Assembly: GCF_001050115.1 (NCBI RefSeq)
Contig: NZ_CP012024.1
Coordinates: forward strand, 414,001 to 478,000
DNA length: 64,000 bases
Origin: Bacillus smithii
GTDB taxonomy: Bacteria; Bacillota; Bacilli; Bacillales; DSM-4216
Direction: 5' to 3'
In this document: positions 18,578 to 27,190 of the stretch, one piece after another
How positions within the stretch are numbered: the stretch's first letter is position 1
Layout of the letters: each line of letters opens with the position of its first letter
Notes under the pieces: model-generated
The model's input: the letters and a program-made list of their open reading frames with translations, nothing else
Database searches by the model: none
What the model was told of the DNA's origin: nothing
Program-made: the position numbers and the translations under genes

Positions 18578-19982
18578 ATGAACCGCTTTTCCTCTTCTGT
18601 CCAATCTTTTACATCCGGCCGCCATTTGCTGCTTTCAGAACTTCCCTTTCCTCAAGATTTGATTCAACACCATTTAAACAACGGATATTTGCAATTGGAA
18701 GACGGTATTCGCAAAGAAGGCCGATATTATGTTTGCGCCCGCTGCGGAAATCGAGATCCCCAAATGTTTGCCTCATTTCCTTGCGCCCGTTGCCGGAAGT
18801 TTTGCCTTTATTGCCGCTGTTGTATAATGATGGGCCGTGTATCAGAATGCACTCCTTTAGTTTCATGGAAAGGACCGCCACCTCGTTCCGTTACCAGTCA
18901 CGATTTGCTTCAGTGGGACGGCCGATTATCCAAGGGACAATTAACGGCAGCTAGGGCTGTTCAAAACGCGGTAGAAGAGAAGGGAGACTTATTAGTCTGG
19001 GCTGTTTGCGGAGCAGGGAAAACGGAAATTCTTTTTGACGGTATAAATGCCGCGCTTCAGAAAGGAGACCGTGTCTGCATCGCTGCTCCGCGGACAGATG
19101 TTGTTCTTGAACTGTCGCCAAGACTGAAAAAAGTTTTTCCCACGGTCCCTGTTACAGCGTTGTACGGAGGAAGCCCGCAGCGAAATGAATACGGCTCTCT
19201 TGTCATATCCACAACTCATCAATTGTATCGATACAAAGAAGCGTTTGACGTTGTAATCGTAGATGAAGTCGATGCCTTCCCTTATTCCTATGATCCCACG
19301 TTGCAATATGCGGTGGAAAAATCGCGTAAGCCTTCCTCGGCCATGATCTATTTAACGGCCACTCCAAATGAAATATGGCAGCGGCAATGCCGGCAAGGAA
19401 AAAGAAAATTTGTCTCCATACCCGCCCGTTATCATCGACATCCTCTCCCCGTTCCGAAAATACGCTGGATAGGAAATTGGAAAAAATCCTTTAAAAAAGG
19501 TTGTATTCCGAAAGAACTGAAAGATTGGACACAAAAACGTTTGACAAAAAACAAGCAAGCCCTTCTTTTCTTCCCCAGCGTTCGTATGATGAACGATGCT
19601 CTCCCCTTATTTAAAAGGCTTCATTCTCGAATTGAAGCTGTCCACGCTGAAGACCCCGCCCGCATCGAAAAGGTGGAAGGCATGCGCCGCAAAGAGATCC
19701 CTGTTATGTTGACGACCACTATTTTAGAACGAGGGGTTACGTTTCCGAATCTTGATGTAGCTGTAATAGGAGCAGAAGAGATGATTTTTAATGAAAGCAG
19801 AAGAGATGATTTTTAATGAAAGCGCACTTGTGCAAATTTCCGGCCGGGTGGGTCGGAGCGCCGATTATCCCGATGGGGAAATCATGTTTTTTCATTACGG
19901 GCTTACGAGAGAGATCATCAAAGCTATCCGACATATTGAACGGATGAACCTGGAAGCGAAGAAAAGGGGGTTGATTGATTGA
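18578..19982 (+). pseudogene. comFA: comFA, competence DNA-uptake helicase, frameshifted by a 25-bp duplication
   Basis: ComFA is the DEAD-box ATPase that helps pull single-stranded DNA through ComEC. Visible parts are a four-Cys zinc motif (CARCGN...CARCRKFCLYC), Walker A AVCGAGKTE, the DEAD-equivalent DEVD, LTATP, and after the break QISGRVGRS (motif VI). The first frame (18578-19816) ends prematurely after GAEEMIFNES. The rest, with motif VI, continues in another frame to 19982. Removing one of two tandem 25-bp units (19772-19796, 19797-19821) restores one frame of about 459 residues, the normal length. The first frame therefore lacks the arginine finger and is probably inactive as sequenced. 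Confidence 0.93.
19772..19821 (+). repeat. Tandem 25-bp duplication inside comFA
   Basis: Two identical 25-bp units begin GCAGAAGAGATG and end TTTTTAATGAAA. Because 25 is not a multiple of three, the extra unit shifts the comFA frame. Homologues need only one copy (AEEMIFNE). Confidence 0.95.
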
Positions 19983-20680
19983 ACTGTCTATATTGCGGGA
20001 AAGAACAATCTTCTCGATATTCTTGGCTGACGGTGTTCCGATTAAAAGAAGAACCTGCGCTTTGCTTAGATTGCCAAGAACGATTTCAGCGAATCAGTGG
20101 GGATTGCTGCTCTATTTGCGGGCGGCCGCTTTCAGAATGGCCTGCTGAATGGCCCCGCTCGCATTGCTGCTTGGATTGCGTTCGCTGGGAGGAAGATGAG
20201 AACTGGCGGAGCGTTTTAACAAAAAATGTATCGCTGTTTTATTATAATAAAGGTATGAAAGAGTGGCTGGCTCGTTTTAAATATCGGGGGGATTATCATT
20301 TAGCGCGCTGTTTTGCTTCAGAAATACGGAATGAGATCCGGCGGATGGCTCCCGACAAGATCGTTCCCATTCCTTTGAGTGAGGAACGTCTGCAGGAGCG
20401 GGGGTTTAACCAAGCAAAAGCACTTGTTGAAGAAGCAGGATTTCATGCGGAAGAGCTATTAGGCCGCTTCCATACGGAAAAACAATCGAAAAAGTCACGG
20501 ATTGAAAGAATTCATTTGCCGGAAGTATTTTATATGATACACCCGGCATCACTTGCCAACGAGACGGTTTTACTCGTGGACGATATTTATACGACCGGCT
20601 CTACTTTACGCCATGCGGCCAAAGTGCTGAAAAAACATGGTGCACAAACTGTGCTCGCCTTGACATTGGCAAGAGGATAG
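19979..20680 (+). CDS. comFC: Competence protein ComFC, phosphoribosyltransferase-like
   Basis: This 233-residue protein has an N-terminal double zinc ribbon (CLYCGKEQ, CLDCQE, CSICGRPL, CCLDC) and a C-terminal PRT fold with VPIPLSEERLQERGFNQ and the PRPP loop VLLVDDIYTTGST. It is needed for full transformability, probably aiding DNA import with ComFA. The TTG start overlaps the comFA stop by four bases, so translation may be coupled. Early termination in the shifted comFA may therefore lower ComFC too. Confidence 0.93.
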   Translation: MNCLYCGKEQSSRYSWLTVFRLKEEPALCLDCQERFQRISGDCCSICGRPLSEWPAEWPRSHCCLDCVRWEEDENWRSVLTKNVSLFYYNKGMKEWLARFKYRGDYHLARCFASEIRNEIRRMAPDKIVPIPLSEERLQERGFNQAKALVEEAGFHAEELLGRFHTEKQSKKSRIERIHLPEVFYMIHPASLANETVLLVDDIYTTGSTLRHAAKVLKKHGAQTVLALTLARG

Positions 20681-20785
20681 GTCCGAATGGACGATAGAAA
20701 AATCATTTTGACGGCAAAAAATCTTCATGAGCGGAAATGAAAGACGATATTAAGAAAAAGGAGATTTAACGGGAGGAAAGAAATA

Positions 20786-21193
20786 ATGGGAGAGATTTCA
20801 AACTGCCCCCGCTGCGGGTCGCTGTTTATGAAAACAAGTTTTCGCGACGTTTGTGAAAATTGCTATAAAGAAGAGGAAAATCTTTATGACAAAGTATATA
20901 AATTTCTGAGAAAAAGAGAAAATCGGGCTGCCACCATCACGAGGGTAGTGGAAGCGACGGGAGTGGACGAAGAATTGATTTATAAATGGGTGAGGAAGGG
21001 AAGGCTGCAGCCGGCTGTTTTTCCGAACATGGGATATCCGTGCGACAATTGCGGGAAAATTATTACAAAAGGAAAATTATGTTCCGATTGTGCCGATCAA
21101 TTGCGCCACGATTTAGAGACGTTTGAAAAAGAACAGGAAAGAAAAAAGGAAAGAAATATTACGTACTACTCTTTGAAGGACGATACGAAATAA
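20786..21193 (+). CDS. yvyF: Flagellar operon zinc-ribbon protein YvyF
   Basis: This 135-residue protein has an N-terminal CPRCGSLF...CENC zinc motif, a MerR-like helix-turn-helix section (ITRVVEATGVDEELIYKWVRKGRL) and a second C-DNCGKII...CSDC motif. It matches the conserved flagellar operon protein found upstream of flgM in Bacillus. Its function is unproven; the zinc and HTH elements suggest a regulator. A GGGAGG site precedes the ATG. Confidence 0.9.
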   Translation: MGEISNCPRCGSLFMKTSFRDVCENCYKEEENLYDKVYKFLRKRENRAATITRVVEATGVDEELIYKWVRKGRLQPAVFPNMGYPCDNCGKIITKGKLCSDCADQLRHDLETFEKEQERKKERNITYYSLKDDTK

Positions 21194-21298
21194 CGGGTAT
21201 GGAAAACATTCAAGGGTCTGTTTAGAGGGCGGAAAAGAAAAGGATCCTTTGGATAAAAAGATAATGGAAAAAAGGAAAAAGGAACTATGAACGGTTGC

Positions 21299-21325
21299 TA
21301 AACTTTTTCATAATCAAACCGATAT
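21299..21325 (+). promoter_or_regulatory. Sigma-D (flagellar) promoter of flgM
   Basis: TAAA (21299-21302), 15 bases, then ACCGATAT (21318-21325) differs from the sigma-D consensus TAAA-N15-GCCGATAT at one base. It lies 41 bases before flgM, as in B. subtilis. Confidence 0.85.
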
Positions 21326-21366
21326 AATGAACATAGGAACAACGGAAAAGAAAAGAGGGATATGGG

Positions 21367-21630
21367 ATGAAGATCCAACCTATCGGCTTATCCGGCGTGA
21401 ATCTTTATAAAAAGGCTATGAGCAAGTTTGATGAGTCCAAGCAACCGGAACATACCCAGAAGGATAAAGTCGAAATTTCCGCTGCAGCTAAAGAAATGCA
21501 GGAAGCCTCCCAGCTGACAGCAGATCGGCAAAAAAAAGTAAATGAGCTTAAGCAAAAGATTGAAAGCGGCGAGTATAAGCCTCATCCGGAAGAGATTGCC
21601 AAAGGTATACTTCGTTTTTACCGCAGATAG
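21367..21630 (+). CDS. flgM: Anti-sigma-D factor FlgM
   Basis: This 87-residue protein is mostly disordered at the N-terminus. Its C-terminal helices (VNELKQKIESGEYKPHPEEIAKGIL) hold sigma-D until the hook is complete. The pattern KVEISAAAKEMQ is typical of the family. Its own sigma-D promoter lies just upstream, giving the usual feedback loop. It heads flgM-flgN-flgK-flgL. Confidence 0.94.
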   Translation: MKIQPIGLSGVNLYKKAMSKFDESKQPEHTQKDKVEISAAAKEMQEASQLTADRQKKVNELKQKIESGEYKPHPEEIAKGILRFYRR

Positions 21631-21639
21631 AAAGATGGG

Positions 21640-22122
21640 ATGAAAATGTCTGCTGCTCAAGTTATCACGATAATGGAAAAATTGTGTGCCCTTCATGAGA
21701 TCCTGTATGAATTGGAGCAGGAAAAAGAAAAGATTGTAAAAGAGAACGATGTAGACGGGCTAAACAATCTGCTTGCCAAGGAACAGAAATATATTGCCGC
21801 CATACAGACAATGGAAAAAGAACGGAAAAAAGAGGTGGCAAACTGGCTGGGACGGGAGAATGCAACCATTTCTGACTGCATAGAGAAAGCCGTGGATGAA
21901 GAGAAAGAAAAGCTGGTATATCTTCGAGAAAAGCTTATGGACATCGTGGAATTGTTAAAACAACAAAATAAATTGAACCAGCAATTAATCTATCAATCGC
22001 TTCAATTTATCACATTCAGTTTAAACTTGCTTCATCCTCAGCCAAAGGATGCAACGTATTCCCATCCTAATCAAAAAATAAAAGATAGGCAAGGGCGCTC
22101 TCTTTTCGATTCAAAAGCTTAA
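21640..22122 (+). CDS. flgN: Flagellar chaperone FlgN
   Basis: This 160-residue, largely helical, charged protein fits FlgN (YvyG), the export chaperone for the hook-filament junction proteins FlgK and FlgL encoded directly after it. It starts 9 bases after flgM; a second ATG two codons on could also serve. The next frame overlaps its stop. Confidence 0.9.
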   Translation: MKMSAAQVITIMEKLCALHEILYELEQEKEKIVKENDVDGLNNLLAKEQKYIAAIQTMEKERKKEVANWLGRENATISDCIEKAVDEEKEKLVYLREKLMDIVELLKQQNKLNQQLIYQSLQFITFSLNLLHPQPKDATYSHPNQKIKDRQGRSLFDSKA

Positions 22123-22157
22123 TGGAAGCAAGGATGAAAGAAACGGAGGAATATTTT

Positions 22158-23843
22158 ATGACTTCCACTTTTCATGGTTTAGAAGTCGCCAAGCGGGGGA
22201 TGATGGCTCAACAGACAGCTTTATATACAACGAGCCAAAATATCGCCAATGCCAATACCCCGGGCTATTCCCGCCAGCGCGTCAATTTTGTTCAAACAGA
22301 GCCTTACCCGGCTGCTTCAATGAACAGACCTCAAATTCCGGGGCAAATGGGGACAGGAGTAGAGGCTGGTTCGATTGAACGCGTTCGCGAACAGTTTTTA
22401 GATGTACAATACCGCAACGAAAATAACAAACTGGGGTATTGGGATTCACGATCGACAGCTTTGAGCCGGTTGGAAGACGTGTTTGCCGAGCCAAGCGATA
22501 CGGATGGTTTGTCTGCTGTGATGAATGAGTTTTGGCAATCTTTGCAAGATTTGAGCGTCAATCCGGAAAACGAAGGAGCACGTTCTGTCGTCCTTCAACG
22601 GGCACAAGGAGTTGTCGATACGTTTCATTATTTATCCAACTCCATAAGCGACATTCAAGGAGACTTAGGCAACCAAATCAGCGTCGGCATTAAAGATGTC
22701 AATTCGATCTTGAAGCAAATTGCCGAACTGAACCAACAGATCGGAGAAGTAGAACCAAACGGCTATTTGCCGAACGACTTGTACGATGAGCGTGACCGTC
22801 TAGTCGATCAACTGTCAAGCTATTTGAATGTGAAAGTGGAAAAAATGCCGTCCGGAGGCAATGCTCTGGATATTGCCGAAGGACAGTATAAAATTACGCT
22901 TTTGGATGCGAACGGAAACCCAATTGCAACGCTTGTTGATGGCAGTCAATTCAATCAGCTGGGATTTTCAACCGAAGACGGGAAATATACGAGCGTAGTG
23001 TCGGGCCCGATTAAAAATATTGAGGTTTATACAACACCAAATGACCCGTCTCAAACAGAAAGCGATCCTGTTGTCGGGAATGAAGTGGCCTCCATTGATT
23101 TCTACACAAGCGGAAATGTTAATTTTTCACAAGGCAAGCTGCGGGGATTAATGGAATCATATGGCTATCAAACATCAACTGATGCGGATGGAAATCCTAT
23201 AGTAGCCGGCATTTATCCGGAAATGCAGGATAAATTAGATCAGCTCGCCTATACATTTGGAACGTTATTCAATACAGTACAGAAACTTGGTTTTGATTTG
23301 GAAGGAAATCCAGCTAGCAAAGACTTTTTTACCAATTTAAGTACCATTGAAAATGCGGCAAGCAATATTCAATTAAATAGTGATCTTCAAACAAAAGATA
23401 TTGCCGCTTCTTCTAACGGGTTGCCAGGAGACGGAAAAAATGCGATTAATTTAGGGAATATTTTTTCGATGGATCTCTCTAAAGATATTACGCTTGAAGG
23501 GGTTAAAAATAGCGACGGCACTCCGGTAATTTTATCGGTTGGGAAAGACCCAGGAGACATTGATGTTCCTATAACGACAAGTACAATTAACTCTTTTTAC
23601 GAAGGAATCATTGGCGGTCTTGGCGTCGCCTCTCAACAGGCGCAGCGGCTATCCAATAACAGCAATTCGCTGGTTCAGTCAGCCGATGAAAGAAGACAGT
23701 CTGTCAGCTCCGTGTCATTGGATGAAGAAATGACGAATCTCATAAAATTTCAGCATGCCTATAATGCTGCTGCCCGCAATATTACGGTTATGGATGAAAT
23801 GCTTGATAAAGTCATCAACGGAATGGGCGTTGTAGGACGGTAG
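22158..23843 (+). CDS. flgK: Flagellar hook-associated protein 1 FlgK
   Basis: This 561-residue junction protein sits between hook and filament. The N-terminal axial helix contains TTSQNIANANTPGYSRQRVNF. A long variable middle follows, and the C-terminal helix holds SLDEEMTNLIKFQHAYNAAARNI, the standard rod/hook/filament ends needed for type III export and assembly. The frame opens at 22122, but the ATG at 22158 has CGGAGGA at good spacing and gives the family start MTSTFHGLEVAKRGM. Confidence 0.96.
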   Translation: MTSTFHGLEVAKRGMMAQQTALYTTSQNIANANTPGYSRQRVNFVQTEPYPAASMNRPQIPGQMGTGVEAGSIERVREQFLDVQYRNENNKLGYWDSRSTALSRLEDVFAEPSDTDGLSAVMNEFWQSLQDLSVNPENEGARSVVLQRAQGVVDTFHYLSNSISDIQGDLGNQISVGIKDVNSILKQIAELNQQIGEVEPNGYLPNDLYDERDRLVDQLSSYLNVKVEKMPSGGNALDIAEGQYKITLLDANGNPIATLVDGSQFNQLGFSTEDGKYTSVVSGPIKNIEVYTTPNDPSQTESDPVVGNEVASIDFYTSGNVNFSQGKLRGLMESYGYQTSTDADGNPIVAGIYPEMQDKLDQLAYTFGTLFNTVQKLGFDLEGNPASKDFFTNLSTIENAASNIQLNSDLQTKDIAASSNGLPGDGKNAINLGNIFSMDLSKDITLEGVKNSDGTPVILSVGKDPGDIDVPITTSTINSFYEGIIGGLGVASQQAQRLSNNSNSLVQSADERRQSVSSVSLDEEMTNLIKFQHAYNAAARNITVMDEMLDKVINGMGVVGR

Positions 23844-23858
23844 GGAAGGTGAAAAAAT

Positions 23859-24734
23859 ATGCGTGTAACTCAGTCTATGCTTTCCAATAATATGCTTCGC
23901 AATCTAAGCTCCAGCTATGAGCGGCTGTCGAAATATCAGGATCAAATTTCCACAGGTAAAAAGGTCAATCGTCCGTCCGATGACCCGGTGGTGGTCATGA
24001 AAGGGATTTCTTATCGCGCGGACCTTTCAGAAGTGCAGCAATATAAACGGAATTTTTCCGAAGCGTACAATTGGATAGAAAACTCGGATGCGGCTTTAGA
24101 CAATGCGGGACAAGCCTTGCAAAGAATCCGCGAACTTGTAGTTGAAGCCAGCAATGATACGTATGATGCTTCTCAAAGACAGGCCATTTCAGCGGAAATT
24201 AAACAACTTCGCGACCATTTGGCGGAGGTTGCAAATACGAAATTTGGAGATAAATATTTGTTTAACGGGGCGAATACGACCAAAAAGCCGGTAGATCTGC
24301 AGAATGGAAATTATCCGAGTGAGTCCCAGCCGACCGAGCCGGTTGAAATCGAACTTTCGAAAGGGATTTATTTGCCGGTAAACGTACCGGGAGAAAAAGT
24401 ATTTGGGGAACAGTTGTTTTCGGATTTAAAGGCGCTTACTGATGATTTGGATCAAGGAAAGAACCCTGCTAGTTATTTGGATCAAATCGACCAACATATT
24501 GATGCGATCAATAATGCCCGCGCGGACCTCGGGGCTCGGCAAAACCGACTCGAAATGATGGAATCGCGTGTAGATAACCAAGAGGTCATTGCCACAAAAG
24601 TTCTTTCAGACAATGAGGATGTGGACTACGAGAAAGCCATTACGGATTTAACGGCTCAGGAAAGCGTTCACCGCGCGGCATTAGCTGTAGGTGCTAGAGT
24701 TCTTCAGCCAACTTTAATGGACTTTTTGACGTAA
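23859..24734 (+). CDS. flgL: Flagellar hook-associated protein 3 FlgL
   Basis: This 291-residue flagellin-like junction protein has N-terminal MRVTQSMLSNNMLRNLSSSYERLSKYQDQI and STGKKVNRPSDDP, and a C-terminal helix ending in RAALAVGARVLQPTLMDFL. It starts 15 bases after flgK and closes the flgM-flgL unit, followed by a clear terminator. Confidence 0.96.
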   Translation: MRVTQSMLSNNMLRNLSSSYERLSKYQDQISTGKKVNRPSDDPVVVMKGISYRADLSEVQQYKRNFSEAYNWIENSDAALDNAGQALQRIRELVVEASNDTYDASQRQAISAEIKQLRDHLAEVANTKFGDKYLFNGANTTKKPVDLQNGNYPSESQPTEPVEIELSKGIYLPVNVPGEKVFGEQLFSDLKALTDDLDQGKNPASYLDQIDQHIDAINNARADLGARQNRLEMMESRVDNQEVIATKVLSDNEDVDYEKAITDLTAQESVHRAALAVGARVLQPTLMDFLT

Positions 24735-24748
24735 ACGGCTGGGTGTTG

Positions 24749-24782
24749 GGTCTGACTCCTATTCGAGTTAGACCTTTTTTGT
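24749..24782 (+). terminator. Terminator after flgL
   Basis: A 10-bp stem GGTCTGACTC / GAGTTAGACC is followed by eight T. Confidence 0.9.
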
Positions 24783-24937
24783 AAAAAATTTGATTGACTA
24801 TCATCCATATGCCTGGATATAGATTTGCAAAACGTTAAATTGCTAATCCGGTTCTTCTTTTTACAAGAGGCAGGAAGAACGGCGAGAGGATCACCCCTTT
24901 GAAAAAGCCTAACGGGTTCATCACGAGGTGAAATGAA

Positions 24938-25528
24938 GTGGAATTTCCGCAAATTCGAATTCAGTCGCAAAAAGCACAAATTTCCATTGCCACGACTCCT
25001 CCTAAACAAACGATTGAACAGCCTCCTGCCCAGCTGGATCTGAAGCAGGCGAAAGCTGAACTTCACATTGAACGGATAAGAGGCGGTTTAACCATTGATC
25101 AAACGAAAGCATGGGAATCGATGGATTTGAAGCCCATTTCCAAACGAATAGAAGAAGCTGCCGAAATCGGGTACCAGGACTGGCTTGAAGGGATTGCAAG
25201 ACGTGCGGAAGATGGACGTGAACTGATGGAAATTGAACATAAAGGCAATCCGCTGGCCGAACAAGCGAAGCGCAACAGTGAGCCCCCTGAGCACCAATTT
25301 AACATCGGTTTTATTCCGCCTTATTTCAGTGTAAAACTTCATTATGAACCCGATCGATTAAAAATCGATTGGGATTTGCATAAGGCAGAAAATCATACAA
25401 AAGCGCAAAAACCGATCATAGATTATCGACCTGGAAATGTTTCCATCCAGATGGCCCAGTATCCGGCACTGAAAATTGATTTTGTCCATTTAAAATACAA
25501 AGGAATCCACTACGAACAAGAAATCTAG
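24938..25528 (+). CDS. YviE-like flagellar-locus protein (DUF6470 type)
   Basis: This 196-residue soluble protein begins MEFPQIRIQSQKAQISI, the pattern of the YviE-like family found between flgL and fliW in Bacillus. It has no signal or membrane segment, its beta-rich ends flank a charged helical centre, and its function is unknown. The start is GTG with GAGGTG seven bases upstream. It runs into fliW after 17 bases, so it belongs to the fliW-csrA unit. Confidence 0.85.
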   Translation: MEFPQIRIQSQKAQISIATTPPKQTIEQPPAQLDLKQAKAELHIERIRGGLTIDQTKAWESMDLKPISKRIEEAAEIGYQDWLEGIARRAEDGRELMEIEHKGNPLAEQAKRNSEPPEHQFNIGFIPPYFSVKLHYEPDRLKIDWDLHKAENHTKAQKPIIDYRPGNVSIQMAQYPALKIDFVHLKYKGIHYEQEI

Positions 25529-25545
25529 TATAAAGGAAGAGGGCA

Positions 25546-25980
25546 ATGATTATTGAAACGAAGTATCATGGCAAAATGGAAGTGCAAAAAGCCGATATTT
25601 GGCGATTTGACAAAGGAATTCCAGGATTTTTGGAGGAAAAGGAATTCGTCTTGCTGCCGCTTCCAGACAATGAAGTATATTGGATTCTTCAATCGGTTCA
25701 AACGCCTGAGCTAGCGTTTGTAGTTTCCGATCCATTTGTCTTTTTTAGCGATTATCAATTTGTACTTGATGATTTGACGTTGGATCAATTGGATCTCAAA
25801 AAGAAAGAAGAAGTCCTGGTGCTGGTCATTTTAACGGTGAAAGAGCCGTTTCAAAACACGACGGCTAATCTTCAAGCTCCTCTTATTTTGAATAAGACGA
25901 ACCGAAAGGGAAAACAAGTCATTTTAAATGACGGAAAATACAATGTGCGAACCCCCCTATTTGCGCTCCAGAGAGGTTGA
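25546..25980 (+). CDS. fliW: Flagellar assembly factor FliW
   Basis: This 144-residue beta-barrel protein carries the family sequence DKGIPGFLEEKEFVLLPL. FliW binds flagellin or CsrA: when flagellin leaves the cell, freed FliW sequesters CsrA and relieves repression of hag translation. The gene sits directly before csrA, though its usual third partner, hag, is absent here. Confidence 0.95.
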   Translation: MIIETKYHGKMEVQKADIWRFDKGIPGFLEEKEFVLLPLPDNEVYWILQSVQTPELAFVVSDPFVFFSDYQFVLDDLTLDQLDLKKKEEVLVLVILTVKEPFQNTTANLQAPLILNKTNRKGKQVILNDGKYNVRTPLFALQRG

Positions 25981-25986
25981 ATCAAG

Positions 25987-26214
25987 ATGCTGGTACTGAC
26001 AAGAAAAAAGGGCGAGACGATCCAAATTGGTGATGATATAGAAATCACGGTCTTGGCCGTCAAAGGAGATCAAGTGAAAATCGGAATCCAAGCGCCGAAA
26101 CATGTCGATATCCACAGAAAAGAAGTCTATTTGGAAATTCAAGCGGAAAACGCCAAAGCTTCGCGAGGAATTGCCGATCTATTTTCCATCATTACCCCGC
26201 CGAAAAACGAATAA
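25987..26214 (+). CDS. csrA: Carbon storage regulator / translational repressor CsrA
   Basis: This 75-residue RNA-binding dimer has the signature [20 protein letters not shown] and [16 protein letters not shown]. It blocks hag translation in B. subtilis by binding the leader. A GAGG site lies at the end of fliW and the spacing is 6 bases. Confidence 0.96.
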   Translation: MLVLTRKKGETIQIGDDIEITVLAVKGDQVKIGIQAPKHVDIHRKEVYLEIQAENAKASRGIADLFSIITPPKNE

Positions 26215-26696
26215 ATCAAAATAGTGTATTTTTCTTTGATGCTTTTCTGGTTTTTCCAGAGCGGCAAAAGCAGATTTGTGATGGCAGCACCTTTGCAAAA
26301 ACGGAAATACATTTATTGGCTATAAACCCGAGTGTTTTGACGCAGAAACGAATTTGTTTTTCTTCAAAAGACTCTTTAACTTAAAACAAAACCAACCGTT
26401 TCTCTGAGTAAACCGAAATGAATGGGAGCATCTTCACAGTATTCTGGGTAGATATATGTAATGATTCACATTTAAAAGTAGACGGTTCATGGGCAAATTT
26501 GGATTGCCGTTATCACTTGTTTTGAAGCAAAAGATAGTCTCTCGATCCGTTTTTAACCTTGTTTCTCTTAATAAAAGGAGTAAGATAGCGGATCAGGCTT
26601 TCGAGGATTACTCGATAACCTGATCGCGCAAATTGGATGCCATCCAATTATTAAACGACGGTTGAAACGTTTTGGTTGAAATCTTTCATTCTACTG
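26215..26696. other. Gene-free stretch where hag would be expected
   Basis: In B. subtilis hag follows csrA. These 482 bases contain no flagellin-like frame and no convincing sigma-D promoter. Visible structure: a hairpin with ATCAGG...CCTGAT arms (about 26596-26625) and the palindrome AATTGGATGGCATCCAATT read on the minus strand (26632-26650). Both lie past the end of the minus-strand gene at 26697 and may terminate it. Confidence 0.6.
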
Positions 26697-27017
26697 CTAC
26701 CATCCGCCTCCGCCATGTCCTCCGTATCCGCCATGTCCTCCGTATCCGCCATATCCACCATATCCGCCATGTCCGCCGTACCATCCGCCTCCGTAATGAT
26801 GGTGCGGATGATAATGATGATAAGGGTAATGATGTCCATATCCATGATGATATCCGTAATGTCCATAGTGACCATGTCCAGGATAATATCCGCCGTGTCC
26901 GTATCCATGACCATAAGGATACCCTACTCCGGGATAGCTGCCATAGGGATCTACTCGTTTTTCCTCATAAGGATTTTCGGCCAAGTAACCATTCATTTCA
27001 TTGTTGATAAAAGACAT
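26697..27017 (-). CDS. Gly/His/Tyr-rich low-complexity protein
   Basis: This 106-residue protein is of unknown family. The first 35 residues are ordinary (MSFINNEMNGYLAENPYEEK). From about residue 36 it is almost only Gly, His, Tyr and Pro, with repeats GHYGHYGYHHGYGHH and GGYGGYGGYGGHGG. An AAGGAGG site 7 bases before the ATG supports translation. Such composition occurs in spore coat or crust proteins and in metal-binding proteins; neither is proven here. The alternative plus-strand frames over the same bases are rich in Ser/Ile/Met or Arg/His from the repeats and lack ribosome sites. Confidence 0.75.
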   Translation of the reverse strand: MSFINNEMNGYLAENPYEEKRVDPYGSYPGVGYPYGHGYGHGGYYPGHGHYGHYGYHHGYGHHYPYHHYHPHHHYGGGWYGGHGGYGGYGGYGGHGGYGGHGGGGW

Positions 27018-27190
27018 ACCTTTTCCTCCTTAGAATTTTGTTATAATTTTGTAAGCTCAATCAATCATATGCAAATGCGGATAGAAATGCTGGGCGATTA
27101 TCTTGCAAACAAAAGAAATAGGCGTTTTACCTACTTAAAAATAAAGGGAATTTTATTGGATAGATGGCATGTTGCATGGGGGGATTAACA

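Noticed and set aside
26697-26880. Short tandem repeats that could suggest a CRISPR array
   Set aside because: Units are 9-12 bases, contiguous and in coding frame, with no spacers; no cas genes in the window.
26672-27188. Plus-strand frames opposite the Gly/His/Tyr-rich gene (111 and 170 codons)
   Set aside because: They are antisense products of the same repeats (Arg/His or Ser/Met/Ile rich); the minus-strand gene has the ribosome site.
27164-27190. Upstream extension of the ADP-ribosylglycohydrolase (MACCMGGLT)
   Set aside because: The extension lacks family similarity and contains the G-rich ribosome site used by the GTG start.
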